64,000 nt of DNA from Sphingomonas glaciei (GCF_023380025.1 NZ_CP097253.1:2265001-2329000), one strand, 5' to 3'; counted from the first letter of the stretch, positions 18,756 through 27,417 are shown. The notes: generated from the letters alone by a model not told the origin. A program made the numbers and translations.

Positions 18756-18980
18756 TCATGCCGCCCCCGTCTGGTTGGCGAATTCGGGGTAGGGCTTGGT
18801 GGTGGCGTAGGCGACCGCGAAGCCGCCGAGGACCAGCCCGAAGGCGAGCAGCATCATGCCGGCGATCAGCTGGGCGGTGGATTTGCGCGATTCGCCGACC
18901 CGGCCGCGCAGGGCGGCGATCAGGGTGAACAGGCCGAGCAACGCGCTGAGGCCGCCGAGTATCAGGAAGAAGATGTTCAT
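18756..18980 (-). CDS. Small two-TM membrane protein, uncharacterised
   Basis: A 74-residue protein with two hydrophobic spans (FFLILGGLSALLGLFTLIAAL and LIAGMMLLAFGLVLGGFAVAYA) joined by a basic loop. It is the last of three small - strand membrane genes (19161-18756) lying between nrdA and nrdB. No family is recognised; codon usage is like its neighbours. Confidence 0.6.
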   Translation of the reverse strand: MNIFFLILGGLSALLGLFTLIAALRGRVGESRKSTAQLIAGMMLLAFGLVLGGFAVAYATTKPYPEFANQTGAA

Positions 18981-18987
18981 GCCCGGC

Positions 18988-19080
18988 TCAACGCCTGGGC
19001 GTGCGCTTGGCCCCGACCCATGCGCCGAGCGCGATGGTGGCGACGGCGAGGATCAGCAGGATGAGCGGGTCGGTCAGCAC
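18988..19080 (-). CDS. 30-residue membrane micropeptide (tentative)
   Basis: GTG 19080 to TGA 18988, translating as one hydrophobic span (DPLILLILAVATIALGAWVG) with a basic tail KRTPRR, so an N-out/C-in topology is expected. Its GTG directly follows the stop codon of the 26-residue frame upstream, which would allow reinitiation. No independent ribosome site is visible. Confidence 0.35.
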   Translation of the reverse strand: MLTDPLILLILAVATIALGAWVGAKRTPRR

Positions 19081-19161
19081 CTAGGGGAGCCGGCGGTTGC
19101 GGCCGCACAGGATGAAATAAACGGTCGCGGCCAGCGCGACGAGGATGATGATCTTGATCAT
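19081..19161 (-). CDS. 26-residue membrane micropeptide (tentative)
   Basis: ATG 19161 to TAG 19081; one hydrophobic span (KIIILVALAATVYFILC) and a basic C-terminus GRNRRLP, typical of membrane micropeptides. It is the first in a head-to-tail series with the 30- and 74-residue proteins. It is supported by composition and arrangement only. Confidence 0.4.
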   Translation of the reverse strand: MIKIIILVALAATVYFILCGRNRRLP

Positions 19162-19214
19162 GGGGCTTCATCTTCGTTCGCTGAGTGGGGCAAGCTGCCC
19201 TCACCCTTCCCCCT

Positions 19215-19238
19215 CCCTCTCCCGCTCGCGGGAGAGGG
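19215..19238 (-). terminator. Palindrome downstream of nrdA
   Basis: CCCTCTCCCGC at 19215-19225 and GCGGGAGAGGG at 19228-19238 form a perfect 11-bp stem with a 2-base loop, in a pyrimidine-rich context (CCCTTCCCCCTCCCTCTCCC). This wording is a widespread repeated palindrome in high-GC proteobacteria; here it sits 54 bases after the nrdA stop and may end that transcript. Confidence 0.5.
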
Positions 19239-19291
19239 TTCAGGCGATCACTGGCAGGCTAAAGTGCCGAGACTGCCAATGATGCGGGGCA

Positions 19292-21172
19292 TCATTGGCA
19301 CGCAAGGCACTCGTCATAGTCGGTGGTGGCGAGCTCATACTTGGGCGCTTCGGCGGTGTTGTCCGCCTCGACCCCGCCGGCGAAGCCCGCGCGCTGCACC
19401 GACTTGGAGCGCAGGTAATAGAGCGACTTGATGCCGAGCTCCCAGGCGCGGAAGTGGAGCATCATCAGGTCCCACTTGTCGACGTCGGCCGGGATGAACA
19501 GGTTCAGCGAGGTGGCCTGGTCGATGTAGGGCGTGCGATCGGCGGCAAGCTCGATCAGCCAGCGCTGGTCGATCTCGAAGCTAGTCTTGTAGGTCGCCTT
19601 CTCGTCGTCCGACAGGAAGTCGAGATGCTGGACGCTGCCGCCCTGCTCGAGGATCGAATTCCAGACATTGTCGGAATTCTTCGACTTCTCGGCGAGCAGC
19701 TTCTCCAGATACGGATTGCGGATCGAGAAGGAGCCCGACAGCGTCTTGTGGGTATAGACGTTGGCCGGGATCGGCTCGATACAGGCCGAGGTGCCGCCGC
19801 AGATGATCGAGATAGACGCGGTCGGCGCGATCGCCATCTTGCAACTGAACCGCTCCATCACGCCCATGTCGGCGGCGTCGGGGCACGGCCCGCGCTCAGT
19901 CGCCAGGTGAAGCGAGGCTTCGTCGACCTGGCTCTTGACGTGCTTGAAGATCTTCAGGTTCCAGCTCTTGGCCATCGCCCCTTCGAACGGCAGGCCGCGG
20001 GCCTGGAGGAAGGAATGGAAGCCCATCACGCCGAGCCCGACCGAGCGTTCGCGCATGGCGCTATACTTGGCCCGCGCCATCTCTTCCGGAGCGCGGTCGA
20101 TATAGTCGGTCAGGACGTTGTCGAGGAAGCGCATGACGTCCTCGATGAACTGCTTGTCGCCGTTCCACTGGTCCCAGGTTTCGAGGTTGAGCGAGGACAG
20201 GCAGCAGACCGCGGTACGGTCGGCGCCAAGATGGTCCTTGCCGGTCGGAAGGGTGATTTCCGAGCACAGGTTCGAGGTCGACACCTTGAGCCCGAGGTCA
20301 CGGTGATGCTTGGGCATCGACCGGTTCACTTGGTCGATGAAGATGATGTAGGGCTCGCCCGTCGCAAGGCGGGTCTCGACCAGCTTCTGGAACAGCGAGC
20401 GAGCATCGACCTTGCCGCGCTCGGACTGGTCCTTGGGGCTGCGCAGGGTGAACTCGCTGCCTTCACGAACGCATTCCATGAATTCGTCGGTGATCAGCAC
20501 GCCGTGGTGGAGGTTCAAGGCCTTGCGGTTGAAGTCGCCAGACGGCTTGCGGATCTCGAGGAACTCCTCGATCTCGGGGTGCGAGACGTCGAGGTAGCAG
20601 GCTGCCGACCCACGACGCAGCGAGCCCTGACTGATCGCGAGGGTCAGCGAGTCCATCACCCGCACAAAGGGAATGATGCCGCTGGTCTTGCCGTTGAGGC
20701 CGACCGGCTCACCGATGCCGCGGACGTTGCCCCAATAGGTGCCGATGCCGCCGCCCTTGGAGGCGAGCCAAACATTCTCGTTCCAGGTGTCGACGATGCC
20801 GTTGAGGCTGTCGGACACGCTGTTCAAGTAGCAACTGATCGGCAGGCCGCGGCCGGTGCCGCCGTTGGACAGCACGGGCGTCGCCGGCATGAACCACAGT
20901 CGCGAGATATAGTCGTAGACGCGCTGGGCGTGGGCCTCGTCGTCGGCATAAGCCGAGGCGACGCGGGCGAACAGGTCCTGATAGCCTTCGCCGGGGAGGA
21001 GATAGCGGTCGTTCAGCGTTTCCTTGCCGAAGTCGGTGAGGAGCGCGTCACGCGACGTGTCGGTGGTCACCGAAAAACGGCGCGCGTCGACCGTCTTGCT
21101 GTCCTTCTTCGCCATTGCCGGCGCAGTGGTGGTGTCGGTGTTGCCGACCTCGCTGCCGCTTGAGAAGTCCAT
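19292..21172 (-). CDS. nrdA: Ribonucleoside-diphosphate reductase class Ia, alpha subunit
   Basis: A 626-residue catalytic subunit. It has the substrate-site region MPATPVLSNGG, ISCYLNSVSDS, the NLCSEITLPT active-site cysteine motif, SIRNPYLEKLL, and the C-terminal thiol pair ECLACQ that re-reduces the active site. It is about 130 residues shorter than E. coli NrdA because the N-terminal ATP-cone is absent, so overall-activity control by dATP is not expected from this subunit. Start at ATG 21172 (MDFSSGSEVG) rather than the longer frame to 21226. NrdR-like palindromes lie upstream. Confidence 0.96.
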   Translation of the reverse strand: MDFSSGSEVGNTDTTTAPAMAKKDSKTVDARRFSVTTDTSRDALLTDFGKETLNDRYLLPGEGYQDLFARVASAYADDEAHAQRVYDYISRLWFMPATPVLSNGGTGRGLPISCYLNSVSDSLNGIVDTWNENVWLASKGGGIGTYWGNVRGIGEPVGLNGKTSGIIPFVRVMDSLTLAISQGSLRRGSAACYLDVSHPEIEEFLEIRKPSGDFNRKALNLHHGVLITDEFMECVREGSEFTLRSPKDQSERGKVDARSLFQKLVETRLATGEPYIIFIDQVNRSMPKHHRDLGLKVSTSNLCSEITLPTGKDHLGADRTAVCCLSSLNLETWDQWNGDKQFIEDVMRFLDNVLTDYIDRAPEEMARAKYSAMRERSVGLGVMGFHSFLQARGLPFEGAMAKSWNLKIFKHVKSQVDEASLHLATERGPCPDAADMGVMERFSCKMAIAPTASISIICGGTSACIEPIPANVYTHKTLSGSFSIRNPYLEKLLAEKSKNSDNVWNSILEQGGSVQHLDFLSDDEKATYKTSFEIDQRWLIELAADRTPYIDQATSLNLFIPADVDKWDLMMLHFRAWELGIKSLYYLRSKSVQRAGFAGGVEADNTAEAPKYELATTDYDECLACQ

Positions 21173-21497
21173 GCCGATATTCCTCCTGGCGATCCCTATG
21201 ACCGCGCTTGTTCCCGTTCCGTTCACGGGAGACGGATACGCCCGTCGGCCGTGATTCGCTAGAGCCTGGAGGGGCGCGGGAAGTATCTGTCCCCGCTTTC
21301 CACAGAGACAACTTCCCCCTCACCGGGAAGATAGTTATCCCCAGCGTCAACCACAAGTTTGTGCGTTGAAACCCCAAGTCCGCTACAACATCTTGTGCTT
21401 TGAGCCGGGCCCGGGCGCAAGAAGGAAAATGCGGAGCGGGTATAATTTGCGGTGGATAACGTGGCTGGAAAGACGCAGGTGACGGCGTCGGCGAGCG
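21173..21497. other. nrdA upstream region
   Basis: About 325 bases between nrdA and the convergent-side membrane gene ending at 21498. It contains the NrdR-box-like palindromes (21349-21398) and a sequence rich in short A/T runs. I see no gene in it. Confidence 0.6.
21349..21398 (-). promoter_or_regulatory. Tandem NrdR-box-like palindromes upstream of nrdA
   Basis: Two interrupted palindromes, CACAAGTTTGTG at 21352-21363 and TACAACATCTTGTG at 21384-21397, have centres 33 bases apart, about three helical turns. Pairs of such CACAA/TTGTG palindromes spaced by whole turns are the usual binding sites of NrdR, the ATP-cone repressor of ribonucleotide reductase genes. They lie about 180-225 bases before the nrdA start. 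Confidence 0.6.
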
Positions 21498-21965
21498 TCA
21501 AGCGTAGGCGATCCAGCGACCGAGGCCGATCGCCGCCAGCCACAGCAGCAAAGAGGCGGCACCGGCGGCGGCGAGACGGCGGCCAGACAGGCGCGGGGCG
21601 TGCCAATTCACCCGTCGTAACAGCCCGGCATTGAGCAGTGCCGCAGCGATCACCGCCAGCTTGGCCTGGAAGAAGGGCGACGCCGCATAGGCCCGGGCAT
21701 CTGCCGCGAACAGCAGGGATCCAGTCAGCGCGGCGAGGACGAAGCCAAACTTGCACACCGGCAGCAGCAGGCGTGAGAGCGCGGCGAGGCTGGCATCTCC
21801 GCGCCGCCAGCCGCCCAGGTGAAGGTCGAGCGGGACGATTGCCCCGAACAACAGGGCGATGCCGACCACGTGCAGCGTGTTGACGGCGGCATAGCCCCAG
21901 CTCGACAGGCGCAGCCATTCGACCGCGGGCGCCGCCTCGAGCGCGGCCAGCCAGCCCTCCAGCAT
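21498..21965 (-). CDS. Polytopic inner-membrane protein, uncharacterised
   Basis: A 155-residue protein with four predicted spans, beginning MLEGWLAALEAAPAVEWLRL. It contains histidines in the first span (NTLHVVGIALLFGAIVPLDLHLGGW), an arrangement reminiscent of copper-resistance or haem-binding membrane families (DUF2214/DUF6644-like). Start at ATG 21965, 8 bases after the stop of the DUF6152-like gene, so the two form an operon. A metal or haem role is a guess. Confidence 0.65.
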   Translation of the reverse strand: MLEGWLAALEAAPAVEWLRLSSWGYAAVNTLHVVGIALLFGAIVPLDLHLGGWRRGDASLAALSRLLLPVCKFGFVLAALTGSLLFAADARAYAASPFFQAKLAVIAAALLNAGLLRRVNWHAPRLSGRRLAAAGAASLLLWLAAIGLGRWIAYA

Positions 21966-21973
21966 GGGAGGGC

Positions 21974-22348
21974 TCAGCTCGGCCGGTCCGGATACAGGTT
22001 GTAGCTCTTGCCGCCGATCACCAGGCGTTCGGCCTTCATCAGCCGTTGGTTCGGCCGGGCCGAGCGATGGCCGTGAACCATCAGCCGCGTACCGGGCTTG
22101 AGGATGGCGTCGGTCAGGCCGGCCTGCTCCATCCGCCACGGCTGGCCGATCTCTACCGTCCATACGCCCCGCGCGGTGGCGAGCATCATGGTGCCATGGG
22201 GATTGCCGTTGCGGACCTGGCGGGCGACCCCGGCCAGGCGGAATTCCTCATTGGTCGCCCAGGCCCACCCGTGATGGGCGATGGCGGGGGCGAACGGCGC
22301 CAGCCCGAGCAGGGTGGCGGTGAGGGCGAAACGGTGCAACAGGGACAT
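21974..22348 (-). CDS. DUF6152-like secreted protein
   Basis: A 124-residue protein with a signal peptide ending AIAHHGWAW. The mature protein begins with the HHGW motif and contains NPHGTMM, the pattern of the DUF6152 family of periplasmic beta-barrel-like proteins of unknown function. Histidines at the mature N-terminus could bind metal. ATG 22348; its ribosome site is inside a perfect hairpin (22353-22377). It is followed by the four-TM gene 21965-21498. Confidence 0.75.
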   Translation of the reverse strand: MSLLHRFALTATLLGLAPFAPAIAHHGWAWATNEEFRLAGVARQVRNGNPHGTMMLATARGVWTVEIGQPWRMEQAGLTDAILKPGTRLMVHGHRSARPNQRLMKAERLVIGGKSYNLYPDRPS

Positions 22349-22352
22349 GACG

Positions 22353-22377
22353 CTTCTCCGGCTGATCTGCGGAGAAG
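22353..22377 (-). promoter_or_regulatory. Hairpin sequestering the ribosome site of the DUF6152-like gene
   Basis: CTTCTCCG (22353-22360) and CGGAGAAG (22370-22377) are a perfect 8-bp inverted repeat with a 9-base loop. In the - strand mRNA the 3' arm reads CGGAGAAG and contains the Shine-Dalgarno sequence GGAGAAG, 4 bases before AUG 22348, while the 5' arm is its exact complement. Such a fold would block translation until melted or bound. Confidence 0.5.
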
Positions 22378-22831
22378 TTAACGCTGCCAAGGCCGTGACG
22401 ATAGGGGGCTTGGGCCTGCCTGGACGCCCCGCCTTCGTGGTACGGTTTTGGGTCCATGCTGTCCCGCATGGCTTGAAAAAGGCGGAATGCCGCCGTATCT
22501 GACCCTCGCGGACCGGGCCCCTCTGGCGCCCCCTGCTTGCCCCCGTGGCAATGCAGGAGCGTGATGTCGGACCGCATCGGACACTTCCGATGTGACTGGC
22601 CCGGCGCACTTCCTCTCAGCGTCTCCATGGCCTGCCGCGCGGCGGATGCTCCGATCGACCGTCACCGTCGACACGAGGAGGATCGCGCCATGGCCGAGCA
22701 TTTGGGGATCCGAGCGAGCCCGCGCGGGCGCATCGCTGGCCCGGCATTGTCATCAGGCTGCAACATTTCGGTAACAAAGGCGCCGTCAGCGGCGTCGGGC
22801 GGGCGCCACTTTGTCCAAGGGTGCAACCGCA
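22378..22831. other. Intergenic stretch between divergent genes
   Basis: About 450 bases with no supported gene. An ATG at 22690 has a strong GAGGAGG site, but its frame runs without a stop through the following gene in another frame. A small CCATGC/GCATGG hairpin lies at 22454-22471. Promoters for both flanking genes must be here, but none is clear. Confidence 0.4.
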
Positions 22832-23482
22832 ATGATCCATCGTTTGCTTGGCGCGGCGCTCGCCGTCGGCCTGTCCAGCCCCGCACTGGCGGAGGAGAAC
22901 CGGCTGGAAGCCTGGTTCGACGCCACGGTAGCGATGGATCTGGGCGGGGACAGCTTTGCCGAATTCCAGACCCAGCAGCGGGCGCGCGGCAACAGCAACC
23001 CGACCGGCGACAACCAGACCTATCGCCTGTGGCTGGGGCACAAGTTCGGGGGCATCAAAGCCAGCGCGGGCATCCATCGCAGCAAGGAAGGTCTGCAAAA
23101 GGAAACCCGGCTGATGCAGCAGGCGAGCTACAATTTCGGCTCGACCGGCATCAAGGGCCGCACCCGGCTGGAGCAGCGCTTTATCGACTACGCGGCGCAG
23201 ACCGGATGGCGGGTCCGCCAGCGGGTCGGTTATGCGATCCCGCTGTCGAGCGAGAAGGGCGGCTGGAAGCTGGCAGCCAATGCCGAGGGCTTCTGGACGC
23301 TGCGCGCGAGCAGCCGGACCGGCGACACCGGCCTGACCGGACTGCGCAGCTTTGCCGGGTTCGAGCGGAGCCTGGGCAAGCTCGACCTGTCGCTCGGCTA
23401 CACCCGCCAGCAGAGCATCCGCAAGAACCGCCCCGACCTGGTCGGGCATGCGCCGACGCTGTCGATCAACCTCAACCTCTGA
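22832..23482 (+). CDS. DUF2490 family outer-membrane-type protein
   Basis: A 216-residue protein with a signal peptide (MIHRLLGAALAVGLSSPALA), then alternating beta-rich sequence with many aromatic and charged residues (RLWLGHKFGGIKASAGIHRS, GRTRLEQRFIDYAAQTGWRV). This is typical of DUF2490, a predicted small outer-membrane beta-barrel family of unknown function. It ends LSINLNL, with an aliphatic rather than the usual aromatic terminus. ATG 22832 is chosen because it begins the signal peptide. Confidence 0.78.
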   Translation: MIHRLLGAALAVGLSSPALAEENRLEAWFDATVAMDLGGDSFAEFQTQQRARGNSNPTGDNQTYRLWLGHKFGGIKASAGIHRSKEGLQKETRLMQQASYNFGSTGIKGRTRLEQRFIDYAAQTGWRVRQRVGYAIPLSSEKGGWKLAANAEGFWTLRASSRTGDTGLTGLRSFAGFERSLGKLDLSLGYTRQQSIRKNRPDLVGHAPTLSINLNL

Positions 23483-23526
23483 GCCGCCCCGATGGCGCGG
23501 CTCACGCGCTTTAGGAGCCGCCCATC

Positions 23527-24600
23527 ATGGAATTCCTGTTCACCGTCTGGCTCGGGACCCCCGTGTGGTTCTGGCTGGCATTCGTCGGTATCGTCGCCGG
23601 CCTGACCGCCTTCGATCTCGGCTTCCTCCACAAGGAGGACAAGGAGATGGGAATTGCGGAGAGCCTAAAGCTCTCCGCCTTCTACATCTCGATCGCGCTG
23701 GCGTTCGGCATCTGGGTCTACTTCCAGAAGACCGCGGCGCTGGGCGATGCGGCCGGGACCGAGCTAACGGTTGCTTACTACACCGCCTTCTTCATCGAAA
23801 AGGCGCTGTCGATCGACAACGTGTTCGTGATCAGCCTGATCTTCACCTATTTCGCGGTGCCGCCGAAGTACCAGTATCGCGCCCTTCTGTGGGGCATCAT
23901 CGGCGTGATCGTGCTGCGCGGGATCATGATCGGGGTCGGCGCGGCGGTGGTCCAGCAATATGCCTGGGTGCTGTATTTCTTCGCGGCCTTCCTGGTGTTC
24001 ACGGGCATCAAGATGCTGTTCGCCGGCGACAAGCCGATGGACATCGAGCATAATCCGGTGATCCGCTGGATCAGCCGCCACATGCGGGTGACCAAGGAAC
24101 TGCACGACGAGAAGTTCTTCGTCGAGATCGCTGATCAGAAGACCGGCAAGATCGTCCGCGCGGCGACCCCTTTGTTCTTGGCACTGGTCGTCATCAACCT
24201 TGCCGACCTGGTGTTCGCCGTCGACAGCGTGCCGGCGGTGTTCGCGATCACCACCGACACCTTCATCGTCTACACCAGCAACATCATGGCGATCCTCGGC
24301 CTGCGCGCGCTCTACTTCGCGCTGGCGGCGATGGTGCACCGCTTCCACTATCTGAAGTATGCGCTGGCACTGGTGCTGGTGTTCATCGGCGCCAAGATCT
24401 TCATTGCCGACTTCCTGCTGGGCGGGGACAAGTTCCCGCCGCTGCTGAGCCTCGGGGTGACCGCGGGGCTGATCGCGGGCGGCGTGGTCTATTCGCTCTA
24501 CAAGACCAAGGGCGCGGAAGAGCCGCAGTGGCCCGCCGGGGAGGGCCCGGACGCGGCCCGCCGCCACCTCGACGAACTGACCGATGGCAAGGCGCTGTAG
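23527..24600 (+). CDS. TerC family integral membrane protein
   Basis: A 357-residue protein with about nine hydrophobic spans and the TerC/Alx landmarks: FFIEKALSIDNVFVISLIF with the acidic residues in a membrane helix, GIKMLFAGDKPMD and DLVFAVDSVPAVFAIT. The family is linked to tellurite resistance, and in Alx/MntP-like members to manganese export. It lies 44 bases after the DUF2490 gene and could be cotranscribed with it. ATG 23527 follows AGGAG. Confidence 0.93.
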   Translation: MEFLFTVWLGTPVWFWLAFVGIVAGLTAFDLGFLHKEDKEMGIAESLKLSAFYISIALAFGIWVYFQKTAALGDAAGTELTVAYYTAFFIEKALSIDNVFVISLIFTYFAVPPKYQYRALLWGIIGVIVLRGIMIGVGAAVVQQYAWVLYFFAAFLVFTGIKMLFAGDKPMDIEHNPVIRWISRHMRVTKELHDEKFFVEIADQKTGKIVRAATPLFLALVVINLADLVFAVDSVPAVFAITTDTFIVYTSNIMAILGLRALYFALAAMVHRFHYLKYALALVLVFIGAKIFIADFLLGGDKFPPLLSLGVTAGLIAGGVVYSLYKTKGAEEPQWPAGEGPDAARRHLDELTDGKAL

Positions 24601-24606
24601 GCAGAG

Positions 24607-24640
24607 AACCAGGGCCGCTGCGCGAGCAGCGGCCCTGGTT
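24607..24640 (+). terminator. Bidirectional hairpin between terC and the DUF3617 gene
   Basis: A perfect 15-bp stem (AACCAGGGCCGCTGC at 24607-24621 and its complement at 24626-24640) closed by a GCGA tetraloop, placed between two convergent genes. No strong T run follows on either side, but position and stability argue for a shared terminator. Confidence 0.65.
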
Positions 24641-24660
24641 CGAGCTTGCTGAACGGGTGG

Positions 24661-25173
24661 TTACGCCTTGGGTGCGCCGCCAGCCGCGGGGGCCGCGGTG
24701 CACTGGTCGGCGACCTTGCGGGCGACGACGTCCTGGACCAGCTTGTAGTCGCCCGACCCGGGGAAGCTGCTGCTGGCGTTGACGGTGCCGGTGAAGCCTT
24801 CGGCGTCATATTTGCCGTCGACCATGGTCATGATCTGGCCCTGCCCCTTGCGGTTGCAGTCGAGCGTCAGATTCATCCGGCCGCTGCGGATATAAGGGTT
24901 CTGGACCTGGCAGCTGTCGCCCTTGGCGGCGAGCAGTTCGGGCGCGGGAAGGCCATCGGCGCCGACGCAGCCTTGCGTTTTGATGACGTCGCCGACCTTG
25001 GCAAAGGTCGGCAGTGGCGACTTGTCGGTCGATACCAGCGACTTGACGGTGGCGGTCACCTCATAGGTGCCGGGCACCAGGGTTGCGGGCGGCGCGGCCT
25101 TGGCCGCTTCCTTGGGTGCTTCCTGGCTGCAGGCCGCAAGCAGGACGGTGCCGGCCAGCACGATATGTCGCAT
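24661..25173 (-). CDS. DUF3617 family lipoprotein
   Basis: A 170-residue protein with a lipoprotein signal: LAGTVLLAAC places the lipid-bearing cysteine at residue 15. The mature part matches the DUF3617 pattern, with TYEVTATV near the N-terminus and conserved cysteine pairs (QGCVGADG, DSCQVQNPYIRSGRMNLTLDC). Function is unknown; it is expected in the outer membrane or periplasm, processed by Lgt. ATG 25173. Confidence 0.82.
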   Translation of the reverse strand: MRHIVLAGTVLLAACSQEAPKEAAKAAPPATLVPGTYEVTATVKSLVSTDKSPLPTFAKVGDVIKTQGCVGADGLPAPELLAAKGDSCQVQNPYIRSGRMNLTLDCNRKGQGQIMTMVDGKYDAEGFTGTVNASSSFPGSGDYKLVQDVVARKVADQCTAAPAAGGAPKA

Positions 25174-25321
25174 GAAACTTGAACTCCCCCGAAATGAGAC
25201 GCCAGTCTAGCCGCACGGGGGCCGGACGCAACCGAGGGAGGAACAAGCCGGGCGAACAGGAGTCTGGCAATGACCGGTAAAAACGGTATCCCGCCGTGAC
25301 CTTCTCTCTCTGCGAGTTAGC

Positions 25322-27094
25322 GTGAACGACGATATCCGGCAGACCAAGGCCGATCCCAGCACGGCGACCGACGTGGAAGGCGACGGCCAGAGCCGCGGAA
25401 GGCCCGCAGCCGGGGACCTCGACCGACCCGGCAGCGACGAGACCTTCGGCAGTAGCCCCGGCATGAATCACTGGCGCGAAAGCGTCATCAGCCATCCCGG
25501 CCTGAACGAACGCGGCAACGTGTTCTTCGCCGCGATCGAGATGACCCGGATGCCGATGATCCTGACCGACCCCAATCTCGACGACAATCCGATCGTCTTC
25601 GCCAACAAGGCGTTCCTCGACCTCACCGGCTATGAGGAAAGCGAGATCCTCGGGCGCAACTGCCGCTTCCTGCAGGGCGCCAACACCGACCGTGAAGCGG
25701 TCGCGGCATTGCGCGATACGGTCAGCAGCGGTGGTTCGATCGCGCTCGAAATCCTGAACTACAAGCGCGACGGCACCCCGTTCTGGAACGCGGTGTTCAT
25801 CGGCCCGGTGTTCGACCAGCAGGGCAAGCTCGCCTACCAGTTCGCCAGCCAGCTCGACGTCACCCGCCGCCGTAATTCCGAGCAGAGCTTCCGCCAGGCG
25901 CAGAAGATGGAATCGATCGGCCAACTGACCGCGGGCCTGGCGCACGATTTCAACAACCTGCTGCAGGTGGTGAACGGCAATCTCGAATTGCTGTCGTCGA
26001 ACGTCGATGGCGACCGGGCCAAGCGCTACATCGACAATGCCCGCTCGGCCGCCGATCGGGGCGCCAAGCTGACCCGCCAGCTCCTGGCTTTCGCGCGCAA
26101 GACCCGGCTGACGCCCAAGCCGACCGATCTCAGCCACCTGGTGTCGAGCTTCGTCGATGTGATCGAAAGCTCGCTCGGCAGCCAGGTGCACCTGCAGCTC
26201 AACCTGCGCCGGCGCTTGCCGCGCGTCATGGTCGATGCCGAGCAACTGGAAATGGCGCTGCTCAACGTACTGATGAACGCGCGCGACGCCATGCCCAGTG
26301 GCGGATTGGTCACGCTGTCGACCAGCGCGGTCCATCTCAACGGTGATTCCGCCGCGCGCCACCTGCCCGAGGGCGATTATGTCGCGCTTGAAGTGCGCGA
26401 CGAGGGCACCGGGATGACTCCTGAGGTGATCGAGCGCGCGACCGAGCCGTTCTTCACCACCAAGACGCAGGGCAAGGGCACCGGCCTCGGCCTCGCCATG
26501 GCGTCGGGATTCGTCCAGCAATCGCGTGGGCGGCTCGAGATCGAGAGCATGCCGGGTGAAGGTGCCACGTTGCGCTTCCTGTTCCCGGTCACTCGCGACA
26601 TCGAGGAAGAGGATGCCGAACGCGTACCCGACCGCCACGTGGCGGTGCCGGAAAGCCGGACGAGCAAGTCCGAGCATGTGCTGGTGGTCGAGGACAGCGC
26701 CGAGGTGCTGGAACTGGCGGTCGAAATCCTCGGCAGCGCGGGATATCGCGTGACCACCGCCGAAAGCGGCGAGATCGCGCTTCGCCTGTTTGAGAAGGTC
26801 GAGCCGGGCACCTTCGACCTGCTGTTCACCGACCTCGTCATGCCGGGCGGGATCAACGGGCTGCTGCTGGCCGACAAGGTCCGCGAGCATGATCCCGACA
26901 TCGGCATCCTGCTGACCACCGGCTACAATGAGGAATTGGTGATCGCAGGCCCCGAGCGGCCGCACAAGGACGTGCTGGGCAAGCCCTATCGCCGGTCCGA
27001 ACTGCTCGACCGGGTGCGCCAGGCGCTCAACAACCGCGCGCACCAGGCCGATGCCCGGCGGATGACCTCCGACTACGGCGCGATCGAAGCCTAG
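25322..27094 (+). CDS. LOV-domain hybrid histidine kinase (blue-light sensor)
   Basis: A 590-residue soluble sensor. The N-terminal about 60 residues are charged. A PAS/LOV domain (about 65-180) contains [14 protein letters not shown] with the flavin-adduct cysteine at about residue 114. The dimerisation domain holds [11 protein letters not shown] with phospho-acceptor His at about 208. The ATPase domain has the LNARDAMP-type N box, [10 protein letters not shown] and [12 protein letters not shown]-terminal receiver domain has LVVEDSAEV and Asp at about 504 in [11 protein letters not shown]. The start is GTG 25322; ATG 25463 is an alternative. No separate response regulator is adjacent. Confidence 0.93.
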   Translation: MNDDIRQTKADPSTATDVEGDGQSRGRPAAGDLDRPGSDETFGSSPGMNHWRESVISHPGLNERGNVFFAAIEMTRMPMILTDPNLDDNPIVFANKAFLDLTGYEESEILGRNCRFLQGANTDREAVAALRDTVSSGGSIALEILNYKRDGTPFWNAVFIGPVFDQQGKLAYQFASQLDVTRRRNSEQSFRQAQKMESIGQLTAGLAHDFNNLLQVVNGNLELLSSNVDGDRAKRYIDNARSAADRGAKLTRQLLAFARKTRLTPKPTDLSHLVSSFVDVIESSLGSQVHLQLNLRRRLPRVMVDAEQLEMALLNVLMNARDAMPSGGLVTLSTSAVHLNGDSAARHLPEGDYVALEVRDEGTGMTPEVIERATEPFFTTKTQGKGTGLGLAMASGFVQQSRGRLEIESMPGEGATLRFLFPVTRDIEEEDAERVPDRHVAVPESRTSKSEHVLVVEDSAEVLELAVEILGSAGYRVTTAESGEIALRLFEKVEPGTFDLLFTDLVMPGGINGLLLADKVREHDPDIGILLTTGYNEELVIAGPERPHKDVLGKPYRRSELLDRVRQALNNRAHQADARRMTSDYGAIEA

Positions 27095-27369
27095 GGCCGG
27101 CGCGGCCTTCGGGTCGGCGCATGGAAGTCGGGCGGTTTGCCGGCGATCCAGGCGAGGAACCGGGCGAGATCGGGGTTGCGGGCCAGTGCCTGCGGGTTGT
27201 CGCCGGCTTTCTCCAGATCCTTGTTGGTGAAGGTGGCGTGCAGCGCTCGGTGGCAGATCGGGTGGACCGGCCGCGTCTCCCGCCCGCCGCGCGACTTGGG
27301 AACAGGATGGTGCTGTTCGACCCGGCGCCCGAGCCGACGGGCGCATAGCCAGCAGGTCGGTTCGTCCAT
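27091..27369 (-). CDS. HNH endonuclease-like small protein
   Basis: A 92-residue protein with a CWLCARRLG zinc pair near the N-terminus, the EQHHPVPKSRGG motif (metal-binding His of the HNH fold) and a second site HPICHRALHATFTNKDLEK. This is the compact stand-alone HNH family, likely a metal-dependent nuclease or nicking enzyme. It overlaps the end of the kinase gene by 4 bases, converging. No restriction partner is adjacent. Confidence 0.82.
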   Translation of the reverse strand: MDEPTCWLCARRLGRRVEQHHPVPKSRGGRETRPVHPICHRALHATFTNKDLEKAGDNPQALARNPDLARFLAWIAGKPPDFHAPTRRPRRP

Positions 27370-27417
27370 CGCCGGGTCAACGCCGGTTCGTGCGGCCGGA
27401 TCCCCGGGCGGGTTGCG

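Noticed and set aside
19295..21163. Long + strand frames opposite nrdA, and similar ones opposite uvrB, hemH, the fatty-acid ligase and the kinase
   Set aside because: They mirror strongly supported genes, contain no recognisable domain, and arise from GC-rich third positions.
22690..23514. Frame starting at ATG 22690 behind a strong GAGGAGG
   Set aside because: It runs without stop through the DUF2490 gene in a different frame and becomes Arg/Pro/Gln-rich shadow sequence.
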